Positions 52,310 through 61,251 of a stretch of DNA of 64,000 bases are shown piece after piece. Under the pieces are notes generated by a model, which saw nothing but the letters and a program-made list of their open reading frames with translations, was not told the DNA's origin and ran no database searches. The position numbers were made by a program, and so were the translations under genes. The stretch is taken from NCBI RefSeq assembly GCF_028752835.1, contig NZ_CP087952.1, forward strand, positions 372,001-436,000, in the 5' to 3' direction. The DNA comes from Desulfosarcina sp. BuS5. GTDB lineage: Bacteria > Desulfobacterota > Desulfobacteria > Desulfobacterales > BuS5. The stretch's first letter is position 1. Each line of letters opens with the position of its first letter.

Positions 52310-53155
52310 TTAAGCAGCCAGCGGCAAGTCTTTGATCGTGTTGTTATCAAACATATTTCTCTCTATTCCCAATCCGTTACGACAGGCATTTTTCAGCTTA
52401 CCTGTCAGGACTAATGAACGTAGTAAGATTACATTCTCAGCATTTTCCCGCTTCCGAAACAGTCCCGTTCCCTTGATGCGGAGATTGATGACCCGGCGAA
52501 TGACACTTTCGACAGTACCGCTGCCGGTGGGCAAGTCGTTATCACGGAATGTTTTATATTGAAATTTAGAATGATCACCAAAATAGTCATTCAATTTCTT
52601 CAAGGCAGCCTTTGGAGCGTTTCTTTTTTTGGGCAATTTTTCCCTAATAAGATCGACAATCCCTTTTATATCGCCATTCCATAGCAGTTCTCGAACCTGT
52701 GTGGAGAGCTTTTGCTTTTCCCTCTCTGTTAATTTCAAGGCATCAGATATAATCTTTTTTACAATGTTGATATTCTGTTTTGCGTGTGTATAGTCCAAAA
52801 TCCGCTTTGCGTTACTCAGATCCAGTTCGCTGATAAGCGTATCAATTCTTGGCCAAATACCTTTTCCGCCATCAGCGCAAAAAATAATTTCCGAGGCCTC
52901 CTCGAGGTTTATCCATGAGAGGTATTCCTTGAGCAGTTCAAAAAAATTATCCAAACTATCGCATGATCCATCAAGAATGGGGCTGATCGATTTGATTTTT
53001 TTGCCATTTTCGTCAAACTAAAGTGGACCCATCGGCAACCTGAACAGTCAGTTTTTCGCCAATGTTTATCTCAATACCCTGGATCAATTTGTTAAGCATA
53101 CCCTTAAATGCCGGTATTATCTGCACCAACATTGCATGAAACAAAAATCGCTGAA
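52310..53155 (-). pseudogene. ISKra4-like transposase remnant
   Basis: The intact frame (52310-52954) contains IIFCADGGKGIWPRIDTLIS, LDYTHAKQNINIVKKI and SGTVESVIRRVINLRIKGTG, the DDE-type C-terminal half of ISKra4-related transposases. Upstream, after a frameshift near 53018, about 45 codons of the preceding part continue ([29 protein letters not shown]). The N-terminus and IS ends are missing. The ATG of the last part (MDNFFELLKEYL) is internal. Confidence 0.75.
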
Positions 53156-53238
53156 TTGAGCTGCGCCGAGTAAGAATCAGAAACGATCAATACCGAAAGA
53201 TATAAGTTAAAAGCAATAACTTACAAAACCGCGGGATA

Positions 53239-53547
53239 TTAGGTGTCAGGCTCAAATGATTTGTTCGGCCTTGGTTTTTCTATAAGATAGCCGGAAACAT
53301 AACGGTACAAAACGCTATACATAAGTGTTTGATATGGAATCCCTTTTTCTACAGCAAGAGCTTGGATTTCCTCCAGAATTTTTGACGACATTCTGATATT
53401 AACTCTTTTATCCTTTTTTAAGGTTTTGTGTGCATACTGCTGATGCTTCACTATTTCTTCTTTAACATTTTGCACCGACTTCCACTCACCTCGCTCAAAG
53501 GATTCGAGAATCTCTTGTTCGTCTTTATCGAGTTTAATTTTATCCAT
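53239..53547 (-). CDS. CopG/BrnA-like antitoxin
   Basis: A 102-aa protein with the ribbon-helix-helix-like segment DKRVNIRMSSKILEEIQALA and EKGIPYQTLMYSVLYRYVSG, which is typical of antitoxins that pair with BrnT/RelE-fold toxins. It overlaps the upstream toxin gene by 8 bp and would repress the pair and neutralise the toxin. It has an acidic N-terminus (LDKDEQEILESFERGEW). Confidence 0.85.
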   Translation of the reverse strand: MDKIKLDKDEQEILESFERGEWKSVQNVKEEIVKHQQYAHKTLKKDKRVNIRMSSKILEEIQALAVEKGIPYQTLMYSVLYRYVSGYLIEKPRPNKSFEPDT

Positions 53548-53821
53548 TCTTGCCTCCTAAATAAACACGAGTGGCTTTACGACTTGGAATTATTGTTTTT
53601 AGAAACTTACCATTTTCATTTTCCACAAATGGAACAAGATAAGCATAATCATTAATTTCAACCAAAAGTAATTGTTGGTTAGGATATTTTTCTTGATTGG
53701 GATGAGCTACAATATCAAGCACATCACCTCGCTCAATATGCATGGTTATTTGCTCAAAACTCACACCACGTTCTATTTTAAGCTGTTCATTTTTTTCTTT
53801 ATTCCATCTATAATAGTCCAT
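53540..53821 (-). CDS. BrnT-like toxin
   Basis: A 93-aa protein beginning MDYYRWNKEKNEQLKIERGV, with SFEQITMHIERGDVLDIV, ENENGKFLKTIIPSRKATRV. The order of strands and the late SRKATR block resemble BrnT toxins (RelE-like fold, RNA cleavage blocking translation). The toxin precedes the antitoxin, the order of brnTA. The family match is by pattern only; it might be a distant RelE/DUF4258-type protein. Confidence 0.75.
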   Translation of the reverse strand: MDYYRWNKEKNEQLKIERGVSFEQITMHIERGDVLDIVAHPNQEKYPNQQLLLVEINDYAYLVPFVENENGKFLKTIIPSRKATRVYLGGKNG

Positions 53822-54217
53822 AAATTAAACCTAATAGAATGTGTGCCTAATGTCAACGAAAATTATGGATTGGGGGCTGAAACTAAAAAAACAGATGATA
53901 TCATTTTGCACACAACTTTGGTCATGGAAAGAAGTATTTATCTCAACTTATGATGACCCTGAATCTTTAGGGATGGCTCGGTATATGCAAAAATTTTGGC
54001 AAATACGCTGCGTATCGGCCAAAGGTCCAAAAAGTAGTTCTCAGCGCAAACCAGAAACTTACCATACCCACAAAAAAAATTTTATCTTTCTTAAACCCGT
54101 TGAAAAATAAATTTTTAATAATGCTGCCTATGGCAGTTACTTCCAAAATTAGAATTGCTGTAGGCTGTTGATTTTGGTTGACAACCTGTATGATTAAGCA
54201 TAAAAAAAGCTTTTAGT
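53822..54217. other. intergenic stretch before the tRNA
   Basis: About 396 bp. A plus-strand open frame (53841-54110) has no ribosome site, no recognisable domain and an unusual composition; it is not called. The rest is AT-rich and probably contains the tRNA promoter. No IS end was found. Confidence 0.5.
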
Positions 54218-54294
54218 CGGGACGTGGCTCAGCCTGGTAGAGCACAGCGTTCGGGACGCTGGGGTCGCTGGTTCAAATCCAGTCGTCCCGACCA
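54218..54294 (+). tRNA. tRNA-Pro(CGG)
   Basis: A 77-nt cloverleaf: acceptor stem CGGGACG / CGTCCCG, D-arm with GCTCAGCCTGGTAGAGC, anticodon stem CAGCG / CGCTG around TTCGGGA (anticodon CGG), T-arm with CTGGTTCAAATCCAG, and an encoded CCA. It resembles standard bacterial tRNA-Pro throughout. Confidence 0.97.
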
Positions 54295-54466
54295 AATTTA
54301 TAGATTTTTATGGCTGTTTGTATAAAAATACGGTTTTAAAAAATATGTGAAACTGTGGAATTAATTATGTGAAAATCTATAGGTTTTAAGATAATGATTT
54401 TGAGCATCAGAGAATGAAAAAGGCGTATTTTCATACTCCGTCAACCGATAAAGCCTATATCCGGTT

Positions 54467-55216
54467 ATGACAAATTCTATAACGCTTCTCCTGTTAAACA
54501 CTCAATTTTACATATTATTCCTCTTGTGTACCTTTATCTGCATTCCGTTTTTTGTCATAATAGTTGCAATACAGGCCTTGTTTTTATCCCACCGCAGCAC
54601 AATGGAACGGTTCCGCCGGGCGATAAAATGGTACGGAATCATTGTAATCAAAGTGTTGCCATTCCCGTTTGTACGCATAATATACGAAGATCTTGATCAG
54701 GATAAAAGTATTGTTCCGTGTATTTATATTTGTAATCACAGGTCAACCTCGGACCCTTTTCTAATGTCCCTGCTTCCGTTTGAATTGGTGCAGGTGGTTA
54801 ACAAGTGGCCGTTTCGTATACCGATTTTGGGAATATTTGCTAAATGGTCCGGGTACCTGAGCGTTAACGAGATGGCCTTTGAAGAATTCTCATCCAGGGT
54901 TTCAACGCTCTTGGATCAGGGGGTTTCCATTGCTGCCTTTCCTGAAGGTACCAGGTCCGGCGGTAAAAATATGGGCCAGTTTCACGGGGCCATGTTCCGC
55001 ATAGCCCTTCAAACCAGATGCCCTATAGTTCCTGTTTGCATTACAGGGAACGAAATGATACCATTAAAAGGCTCCCTTTTGCTAAGGCCGGGCAGAATCC
55101 GTATTCGTAAGCTAAAAGCTTTAAAATGGGAAGATTACAAAGATTTAACACCTTTTAAATTTAAAAATCTCGTCCGGAATATTCTTGCCGGAGAGATGAT
55201 CAGTGTAGAGAAATAA
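54467..55216 (+). CDS. 1-acyl-glycerol-3-phosphate-type acyltransferase (PlsC family)
   Basis: A 249-aa membrane acyltransferase. An N-terminal hydrophobic segment (FYILFLLCTFICIPFFVII) is followed by motif I NHRSTSDPFL (HxxxxD), motif II-like RIPILGIFAKWSGY, motif III FPEGTRSGG and motif IV CPIVPVCITGNE. It would transfer an acyl chain to a lysophospholipid-like or specialised acceptor. It is the first gene of the cassette running to 61908 and overlaps the ligase gene by one base (TAATG). PlsC-like genes are regular members of aryl-polyene-type clusters. Confidence 0.9.
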   Translation: MTNSITLLLLNTQFYILFLLCTFICIPFFVIIVAIQALFLSHRSTMERFRRAIKWYGIIVIKVLPFPFVRIIYEDLDQDKSIVPCIYICNHRSTSDPFLMSLLPFELVQVVNKWPFRIPILGIFAKWSGYLSVNEMAFEEFSSRVSTLLDQGVSIAAFPEGTRSGGKNMGQFHGAMFRIALQTRCPIVPVCITGNEMIPLKGSLLLRPGRIRIRKLKALKWEDYKDLTPFKFKNLVRNILAGEMISVEK

Positions 55217-56508
55217 TGACTGATGAATTATTCGGATATCATGACATAGGATTCTCTTCATCTGGTGTTATAAAAAAACTGCAGGAAAAGATTTTGCGGC
55301 GGCATCTTGTTTACTGTAAAAAGCATTCTCCACATTACAGAAAAAAATTTAAAAAATTTGATTTTGACAATTTTTCCTTAAACAGGTTACATGAGCTTCC
55401 TTTTACGGTAAAATCGGATATCAGCCGGTGCAATGAAGATTTTCTGGCTGTTGCCTGTGATAAAATAGTTGATATAGTTATGACCTCCGGGACAACCGGT
55501 CTTCCTTTGAAAATGATGTACACAGGTGCGGATCTTGACCGGCTGGCGTATAATGAAGAAAAATCTTTGGCAGGGTGCGGTATAACTGATAAGGATAGAG
55601 TACTTTTAACCTGTACTCTGGACAGATGCTTTATTGCGGGACTCGCCTATTTCCTGGGGGTACGAAGCATCGGCGCAGCAGCAGTGAGAAACGGCCAGAA
55701 CAGCCTGGAGAGTCAGGTTGAAATTATCAAGCTGATGCGGCCGACTATTATTGTGGGGGTTCCGTCCTTTTTGATAAAATTAGGTATGTATATTGCAAAT
55801 ACAGGAGCTGATCCTCGAAAAACCGGGATTACCGGCCTTGTTTGCATAGGTGAACCTGTCCGGGATATGGATCTGAAACTATTAAAAACAGGAAAAGACT
55901 TAACAAATATCTGGAATGCAAATCTCTTTTCCACTTATGCTTCTACTGAAACCGTCACTACTTTTTGTGAATGTGAGCAACAAGAAGGAGGGCACCTGCA
56001 TCCTGACCTGGCGATTGCAGAGATAGTAGATGAACTCGGCAATCCGGTGCCATCCGGCACAGCCGGAGAGGTTGTTATTACGCCACTCTCGGTGGAGGGG
56101 ATGCCGCTGGTTCGTTATAAAACAGGTGACATCAGTTTTTTGATAGATGAGCCGTGCCAATGCGGCCGATTTACGCCCCGACTGGGTCCGATTCTCGGCC
56201 GAAAAAAACAGATGATTAAATTAAAGGGGACCACCCTTTATCCTCAATCAATCTATTCAGCTCTGAACGAAATTGATGAAATAGAAGATTATTATATAGT
56301 AGTTACCTCTAAAAATTTACTTTCGGATGAGGTTGTAATTCATACAGCGGTAAATGATAAAATTTATACCGCGCAAAAAATAGCAACAAAACTTCGGGCA
56401 AAGCTGCGTGTAAAACCTGATATAGTTATTACCGATAAAAAAAATGTTGAAAAGCATATCAACCGCCCTGGATCAAGGAAACACATCCGTTTTATTGACA
56501 GGAGATAA
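55216..56508 (+). CDS. PaaK-like AMP-forming ligase
   Basis: A 430-aa adenylate-forming enzyme of the phenylacetate-CoA ligase family: VMTSGTTGLPLKMMY (P-loop), YASTETVTTFCECEQQEG, LVRYKTGDIS, and GRKKQMIKLKGTTLYPQSIY. A CxC...C metal-like group (PCQCGRF) is typical of PaaK relatives. It would activate an aromatic or other carboxylic acid as an adenylate or CoA thioester. In this cassette it may supply a starter or a tailoring acyl group; the substrate is unknown. It starts on the last base of the acyltransferase stop. Confidence 0.88.
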   Translation: MTDELFGYHDIGFSSSGVIKKLQEKILRRHLVYCKKHSPHYRKKFKKFDFDNFSLNRLHELPFTVKSDISRCNEDFLAVACDKIVDIVMTSGTTGLPLKMMYTGADLDRLAYNEEKSLAGCGITDKDRVLLTCTLDRCFIAGLAYFLGVRSIGAAAVRNGQNSLESQVEIIKLMRPTIIVGVPSFLIKLGMYIANTGADPRKTGITGLVCIGEPVRDMDLKLLKTGKDLTNIWNANLFSTYASTETVTTFCECEQQEGGHLHPDLAIAEIVDELGNPVPSGTAGEVVITPLSVEGMPLVRYKTGDISFLIDEPCQCGRFTPRLGPILGRKKQMIKLKGTTLYPQSIYSALNEIDEIEDYYIVVTSKNLLSDEVVIHTAVNDKIYTAQKIATKLRAKLRVKPDIVITDKKNVEKHINRPGSRKHIRFIDRR

Positions 56509-56517
56509 GAATATTCA

Positions 56518-57987
56518 ATGAGTTGTTCCAGCCAGATCCACAATTTTGAATTCAAAATGGAGGATATTGAAAAAGCCGTCAAAAGCGGCCGGCTCCTCTC
56601 TATGGAAATAGAAGTGACTCTTAAATGCAATTTTCGATGTCCTTATTGTTATGTGCCGGACAAGGCAGCCCCTGAAAACGAATTATCACTGGATGAGATC
56701 AAGGACGTTATTCTGCAGGCCAGGGGTTTGGGCGCCGAAAAAATTATTCTGCTGGGCGGAGAGCCCGCGATTCATCCGAATATTCTGACAATTATCCGGT
56801 TTATCAGGGATCATGCTCTGGAGGTTGAGATGTTTACCAACGGATCGATGATTACTGAAGGTTTTGCGAAAGAATTATACAAAAACCGGGTCAGGGTTGT
56901 ATTAAAAATGAATACCTTTGATGAAAAGCTTCAGGATTTGCTAACCGGCAAAAATGGTTCATTTAAGGTTATCCATAAAGCCTTAAGCAATCTCCGTCAG
57001 GCCGGATATCCATCAGAACAGACCTTCCTGGCTGTCAGTACAATCATCTGCCGGCAAAATCTCGATGAAATCCCGGAACTTTGGCGCTGGCTGCGGGATC
57101 GTGATATTGCCCCCTACTTTGAGATCATAACACCCCAGGAAAATGCTCTGACAAATGAGTGGCTGAATGTCCGCCCTGAAAAATTAAAAGATGTATTTTA
57201 CCTGGTTTCGGAAATAGACCGGAAAGAGTATGGATATGTCTGGGACCCGCAACCGCCCCTGATGGGAAACAGATGTATGCGGCATCAATTTTCCTGCCTT
57301 GTTACTTCCAGGGGCGATGTTATGCCCTGTGTCGGGATTAACATTCCGGTGGGCAGCATCAGAAAAAAAAGACTGGCCGATATCATCAAAGATAGTGAAG
57401 TACTGCAAAACCTGAAAAATTATAAACAAACAATCAAGGGTCCGTGCGGCGCATGCGAAAAGGCCGACACATGCTACGGATGTCGGGGAGCTGCCTTTCA
57501 AATGACCGGGGATTATCTTGCATCCGACCCTCTCTGCTGGAAAAATATAGATAAGAGAGATGAGATTGTGAGTCTGCCATGCCCGATTAATGGTCTTATT
57601 CCGCAAAAACCACCCATGAGGGTGGTCGATAATATCCTCATGATTGGAGAACGTACTGCCGAGGTTTCCGTAACAATCGCAGAGGATATGCCCTTTATCG
57701 GACAGGATGGAGTTATCGATGAAACTGTCTACCTGGAAATGATGGCCCAGAGTATAGCAGCGTTTAACGGTTTCATGCATGCCGGTATGACTTCTTGCTC
57801 CCATGAAGGTCTTCTGCTCGGTGCTAAAAAGCTGACAATCTCAGGACAATCAAAAGTTGGAGACAGGCTGAACATTTCAATATTCAAACAGGCGCGCTAT
57901 GGTGATTTCGGCATCATAAAAGGTATTATTACCCGGGAAGATGAAGTGATTGCCGACGGTGAGATAAAAATCTGGCAAAAAATCTGA
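56518..57987 (+). CDS. radical SAM/SPASM protein fused to an ApeP-like hotdog (dehydratase-type) domain
   Basis: A 489-aa two-part protein. Residues about 25-240 are a radical SAM domain with LKCNFRCPYCYVPDKA (CxxxCxxC) and LLGGEPAIHPN; a SPASM-like region (about 245-345) has extra cysteines (MRHQFSCLVTSRGDVMPCVG, GPCGACEKADTCYGCRG). From about residue 358 a hotdog fold begins (NGLIPQKPPMRVVDNILMIG, then VYLEMMAQSIAAFNGFMHAG, LLLGAKKLTIS), matching the 3-hydroxyacyl-ACP dehydratase-like ApeP/COG4706 type. Linking a SPASM enzyme to a fatty-acid-type dehydratase domain is unusual. It sits between the ligase (9 bp) and the LolA gene (19 bp). Confidence 0.85.
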   Translation: MSCSSQIHNFEFKMEDIEKAVKSGRLLSMEIEVTLKCNFRCPYCYVPDKAAPENELSLDEIKDVILQARGLGAEKIILLGGEPAIHPNILTIIRFIRDHALEVEMFTNGSMITEGFAKELYKNRVRVVLKMNTFDEKLQDLLTGKNGSFKVIHKALSNLRQAGYPSEQTFLAVSTIICRQNLDEIPELWRWLRDRDIAPYFEIITPQENALTNEWLNVRPEKLKDVFYLVSEIDRKEYGYVWDPQPPLMGNRCMRHQFSCLVTSRGDVMPCVGINIPVGSIRKKRLADIIKDSEVLQNLKNYKQTIKGPCGACEKADTCYGCRGAAFQMTGDYLASDPLCWKNIDKRDEIVSLPCPINGLIPQKPPMRVVDNILMIGERTAEVSVTIAEDMPFIGQDGVIDETVYLEMMAQSIAAFNGFMHAGMTSCSHEGLLLGAKKLTISGQSKVGDRLNISIFKQARYGDFGIIKGIITREDEVIADGEIKIWQKI

Positions 57988-58006
57988 CTCTACGTGGTTT
58001 TTGTTA

Positions 58007-58675
58007 ATGAAAAAAAAAGCATACCTTCTTATAATATTCTATCTTGTAGTTTTTGCCGGTTACGGCGCCTGTTTTGCTAAAGAGCCTGAAAATGTCTGTG
58101 ATGAAATCGGCGGGGTGCTGACAAGGCTTGAGCATAATATGTCGGAGATCAATAGTATCTCATCCGGCTTTGTCCAGGAAAAGGATCTGGCCCTGTTTAA
58201 AAACAGGCTTGTCATTAAAGGATTTGTTTACTTAAAAAAACCGGATCTTTTAGCCTGGTATGTTACTGAACCGCTAAGATACAAGGTAGTCATTAAAGGT
58301 GATACTATTGCTCAGTGGGATGAAGAAACAAACAAAACCCAAAAAATTTCTATTAAAAAAAATTCTGCCTTGCAAACAGTCTTTGAACAGATGAATAAAT
58401 GGTTTTCAGGTACATACGGTTCCATGACCAATGAATACCGGATCATGCTTCTCAGCCGGGCGCCGGTATCGCTCCGCTTTATTCCCAAAAATGGAACTTA
58501 TGCCTATAACGCCATCAGCAGCGTCACGGTAACCTTCCGGGATGATGAACGTTATATTAAAAAAATAGAAATCAACGAAAAAACAGGCGACCGCACAAAA
58601 CTGACATTTGTCAATACATTTTTAAACGAAACTATCGACGATGCCGCGTGGGAGGTTAAACCACGTGCTAAGTAA
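58007..58675 (+). CDS. LolA-like outer-membrane lipoprotein carrier
   Basis: A 222-aa periplasmic protein. Signal peptide MKKKAYLLIIFYLVVFAG, then a LolA-fold domain (SSGFVQEKDLALFKNRLVIK, GFVYLKKPDLLAWYVTEPL, YKVVIKGDTIAQWDEETNK). The ATG at 58007 is preferred to a TTG six bases before. Specialised LolA proteins accompany aryl-polyene-type clusters and are thought to carry a lipid product or lipoprotein across the periplasm. Its end overlaps the MMPL gene by 11 bp. Confidence 0.88.
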   Translation: MKKKAYLLIIFYLVVFAGYGACFAKEPENVCDEIGGVLTRLEHNMSEINSISSGFVQEKDLALFKNRLVIKGFVYLKKPDLLAWYVTEPLRYKVVIKGDTIAQWDEETNKTQKISIKKNSALQTVFEQMNKWFSGTYGSMTNEYRIMLLSRAPVSLRFIPKNGTYAYNAISSVTVTFRDDERYIKKIEINEKTGDRTKLTFVNTFLNETIDDAAWEVKPRAK

Positions 58676-61067
58676 GCTTTTTGGCGGTATTTTCGACTCA
58701 GCGGCAACTCATAAAAAATTGGTGGGAATAATCGCCCTGCTGCTGACCATAGCCTCCGCCGCCGGCCTTGTTTATATTCGGTTTGACAACAACGTGGAAC
58801 TGATGCTGCCCGCGAATGACGAAATCTGCAAAAGCATGCGTTTTCTGCGGGAATCGGATATCTCCGACAAGGTCATCATCTCTTTTCAGCTGAAGTCATC
58901 ACAATTTACAACGATTGATCTTATTGCAGCAGTCGACACGTTTTGCGCTTCATTAAATACGCCTCTTGTAACAGATGTGGTAACCGGTATTGCAGAATAC
59001 AATATAATGGGTGACATGCTTGATTTTTTAAAGTATGTCCCGCAGCTTACAAATCAACAAGCCCTCAATAAAATTGACCGGCAAATTTCTCCACAGGGCG
59101 TAAAAACGGCGCTTTTCAACAACTACCGCAGTCTTCTCGGCCCGGCCGGATCTTTTATGTCTGAATTTATCAGCTCCGACCCCCTCGGTATAAACTACAA
59201 ATACCTGCATTCGCTGGAAAAACTGACAAATTCATTCGGTTATAAGATAAACATCAAAAACGGCCATTTTATCAGTTCCGACGGGACCCATGCCATGGTT
59301 ATTTTAAAAACACCGGTTGTATTAACCGACGGTTTTGGATCAAAAAAACTCATAAACTATATCAAGACCCGTCTGAATGACCTTCCCGATTATGTTACGG
59401 CGGATATAATTGCCGGACATATGCATACCATCAGCAATGAGACTGTAATTAAAAAAGACATCTTTTTAACGCTTTCGATCTCCACCATTGTATTCTTATT
59501 ATTATTTTTCTTTTTTTTCAGCGACATAAAAGCTGTTCTCCTTTTTGTTATCCCATTGGTCTCCGTTCTCGCGGCGATCAATATTACCTGTCTGATCCTG
59601 GATAAGCTTTCATACTTTATTATCGGAATGGGCGGCGTGATTGCCGGTATTGCCGTTGATTATGGAATCCACGTTTATATGGCGGTTCGCACGGGAGACG
59701 GCCGGCCTGATTCGGTAAAAAAGGTCTTTAAACCGATAGTAACAGGCGCTCTGACCACCATGGGTGTTTTTGCGGCTTTCTTTTTTTCTGATGTTGCAGG
59801 ATACAGGCAACTCGCCCTGTTTTCGATTATAAGCATCCTGATATGTCTTTTATATGCTCTTTTCCTGTTGCCACACTTCCTTGGAAAAAAATCCTGCAAG
59901 TCCCAAAAAACAAGTTTAAATAAAAATCGATTTTTTAAAAAACCGGTTGCAGACCCGCTGATTGTCTGCTTCTGGGCCGGGTTTATGATATTTTTATTGA
60001 TTTCATGCCGGGGGTTAATTTTTTCCAATGACATAAAGCAATTCGACGGAAGCGCGGCGGAAGTGCTCCAGGCAGAGCAGAATTTTCATCAGGTGTGGGG
60101 CGGTGCGCGGCAGCCGGCTGTTTTTGTTGTTTCCGGCCAAACTATTGAGGCCGCTCTTGAAAAAAACGAACGTATTTATAAAATCGCCACGGAAAAAATC
60201 GGGCAAAATAATTTCACCAGTTTTGCTTCCATTTGGCAGTCTGCCAAAACAAGGCAAGAAAACCTTTTGCGATGGAACAGATTCTGGAAGGAAAACCGTG
60301 CCTCAAAACTCAAAAAACTGATTGCCCGATATGGTGAACCATATAATTTCAGGGAAGATGCTTTTTTAAATTTTTTTGATAATATTACGGCAGGTACGAT
60401 TATAAAAAACATTCCGGATCGACCGGAATTTTTTTCCGTTTTAAAAGATAGATTTGTTAAAAATAAAAAAGACGGGTTTGAAATCCTCTCTTTTTTCCCG
60501 GATGAGGAAAAATATGTCAGGCTCCTTTCAGAAGTGTGTGATGAATTCCCGGACACCTTTATTGTCTCCCGCAATCAGTTTGCAAATATTATTTCCCGGT
60601 CGATTGCCTCGGAAATTATTTATCTCGCAATTATTGCCGGTGTTATGATACCCCTGCTGGCAGTTCTACTCTTAAGGAATATCAAACTTGCGCTGCTATC
60701 GCTGATACCGGTATTAAGCAGCATTATGACAATCTGCGGAGCGCTGCCGTTAATAAAAATGCCGATGAATGCGCCCTCTGTAATCGCCGGCATGGTTGTG
60801 GTGGGTCTCTCAATTGATTACGGTATTTTCATGGTCTATACCTGTTATCATAAATTAAGAACCGGCACTTATACTGCTGTTACGCTTTCAGCGGTAACAA
60901 CGTTGATAGGCGCCGGAGTACTTGTGTTTGCAAAACATCCAATGCTCTTTTCAATCGGTATTACCCTGGTTACCGGTATCCTGGCCGGATTTACGGCCTC
61001 TATCCTTGTGATTCCGGCCATGTTCAGGCTATGGACAACAAAAAAGGAGCCCTCATTCTCATGTTAA
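58665..61067 (+). CDS. MMPL/RND-family lipid exporter
   Basis: About 800 aa with two halves of six membrane segments. GTG 58665 with GGAGG 9 bases upstream is the better start; an ATG at 58641 lies inside lolA. First half IIGMGGVIAGIAVDYGIHVY; second half VIAGMVVVGLSIDYGIFMVY, both carrying the MMPL proton-relay Asp-Tyr. Periplasmic loops at about 40-240 and 440-620. MMPL proteins export lipids; with LolA and the DUF3261-like lipoprotein it forms a plausible route from inner to outer membrane. Confidence 0.9.
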   Translation: MLSKLFGGIFDSAATHKKLVGIIALLLTIASAAGLVYIRFDNNVELMLPANDEICKSMRFLRESDISDKVIISFQLKSSQFTTIDLIAAVDTFCASLNTPLVTDVVTGIAEYNIMGDMLDFLKYVPQLTNQQALNKIDRQISPQGVKTALFNNYRSLLGPAGSFMSEFISSDPLGINYKYLHSLEKLTNSFGYKINIKNGHFISSDGTHAMVILKTPVVLTDGFGSKKLINYIKTRLNDLPDYVTADIIAGHMHTISNETVIKKDIFLTLSISTIVFLLLFFFFFSDIKAVLLFVIPLVSVLAAINITCLILDKLSYFIIGMGGVIAGIAVDYGIHVYMAVRTGDGRPDSVKKVFKPIVTGALTTMGVFAAFFFSDVAGYRQLALFSIISILICLLYALFLLPHFLGKKSCKSQKTSLNKNRFFKKPVADPLIVCFWAGFMIFLLISCRGLIFSNDIKQFDGSAAEVLQAEQNFHQVWGGARQPAVFVVSGQTIEAALEKNERIYKIATEKIGQNNFTSFASIWQSAKTRQENLLRWNRFWKENRASKLKKLIARYGEPYNFREDAFLNFFDNITAGTIIKNIPDRPEFFSVLKDRFVKNKKDGFEILSFFPDEEKYVRLLSEVCDEFPDTFIVSRNQFANIISRSIASEIIYLAIIAGVMIPLLAVLLLRNIKLALLSLIPVLSSIMTICGALPLIKMPMNAPSVIAGMVVVGLSIDYGIFMVYTCYHKLRTGTYTAVTLSAVTTLIGAGVLVFAKHPMLFSIGITLVTGILAGFTASILVIPAMFRLWTTKKEPSFSC

Positions 61068-61069
61068 GG

Positions 61070-61251
61070 ACTCGCTCAAAAATAAATTTACAGAATTGGC
61101 GCTCAGATTTAGGTTGGATTTGGACGCTCATATTGAGCAAAGCCGCAGGAATAGCGAGCTATTTCGAGGACTTTGCGGAATGAGGAGCGTGCAAAGGCAG
61201 CCTGAATATGAGATGCCAAAATGTGAAGTTATTTTTGAGCGAGTCCTCAGG
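61070..61251. repeat. MITE-like element with GGACTCGCTCAAAAATAA ends inserted at the lipoprotein start
   Basis: Terminal inverted repeats AGGACTCGCTCAAAAATAA (61067-61085) and TTATTTTTGAGCGAGTCCT (61230-61248) bound about 180 bp. The left end is identical over 25 bases with 41983-42007. The flanks ATGTTAAGG and CAGGTTGATATTG suggest that a lipoprotein start ATG TTA AGG TTG ATA was split by the insertion. Confidence 0.75.

Noticed and set aside
53841-54110. Plus-strand open frame before tRNA-Pro
   Set aside because: No ribosome site, atypical composition, no recognisable motif, and overlaps no operon; not supported as a gene.
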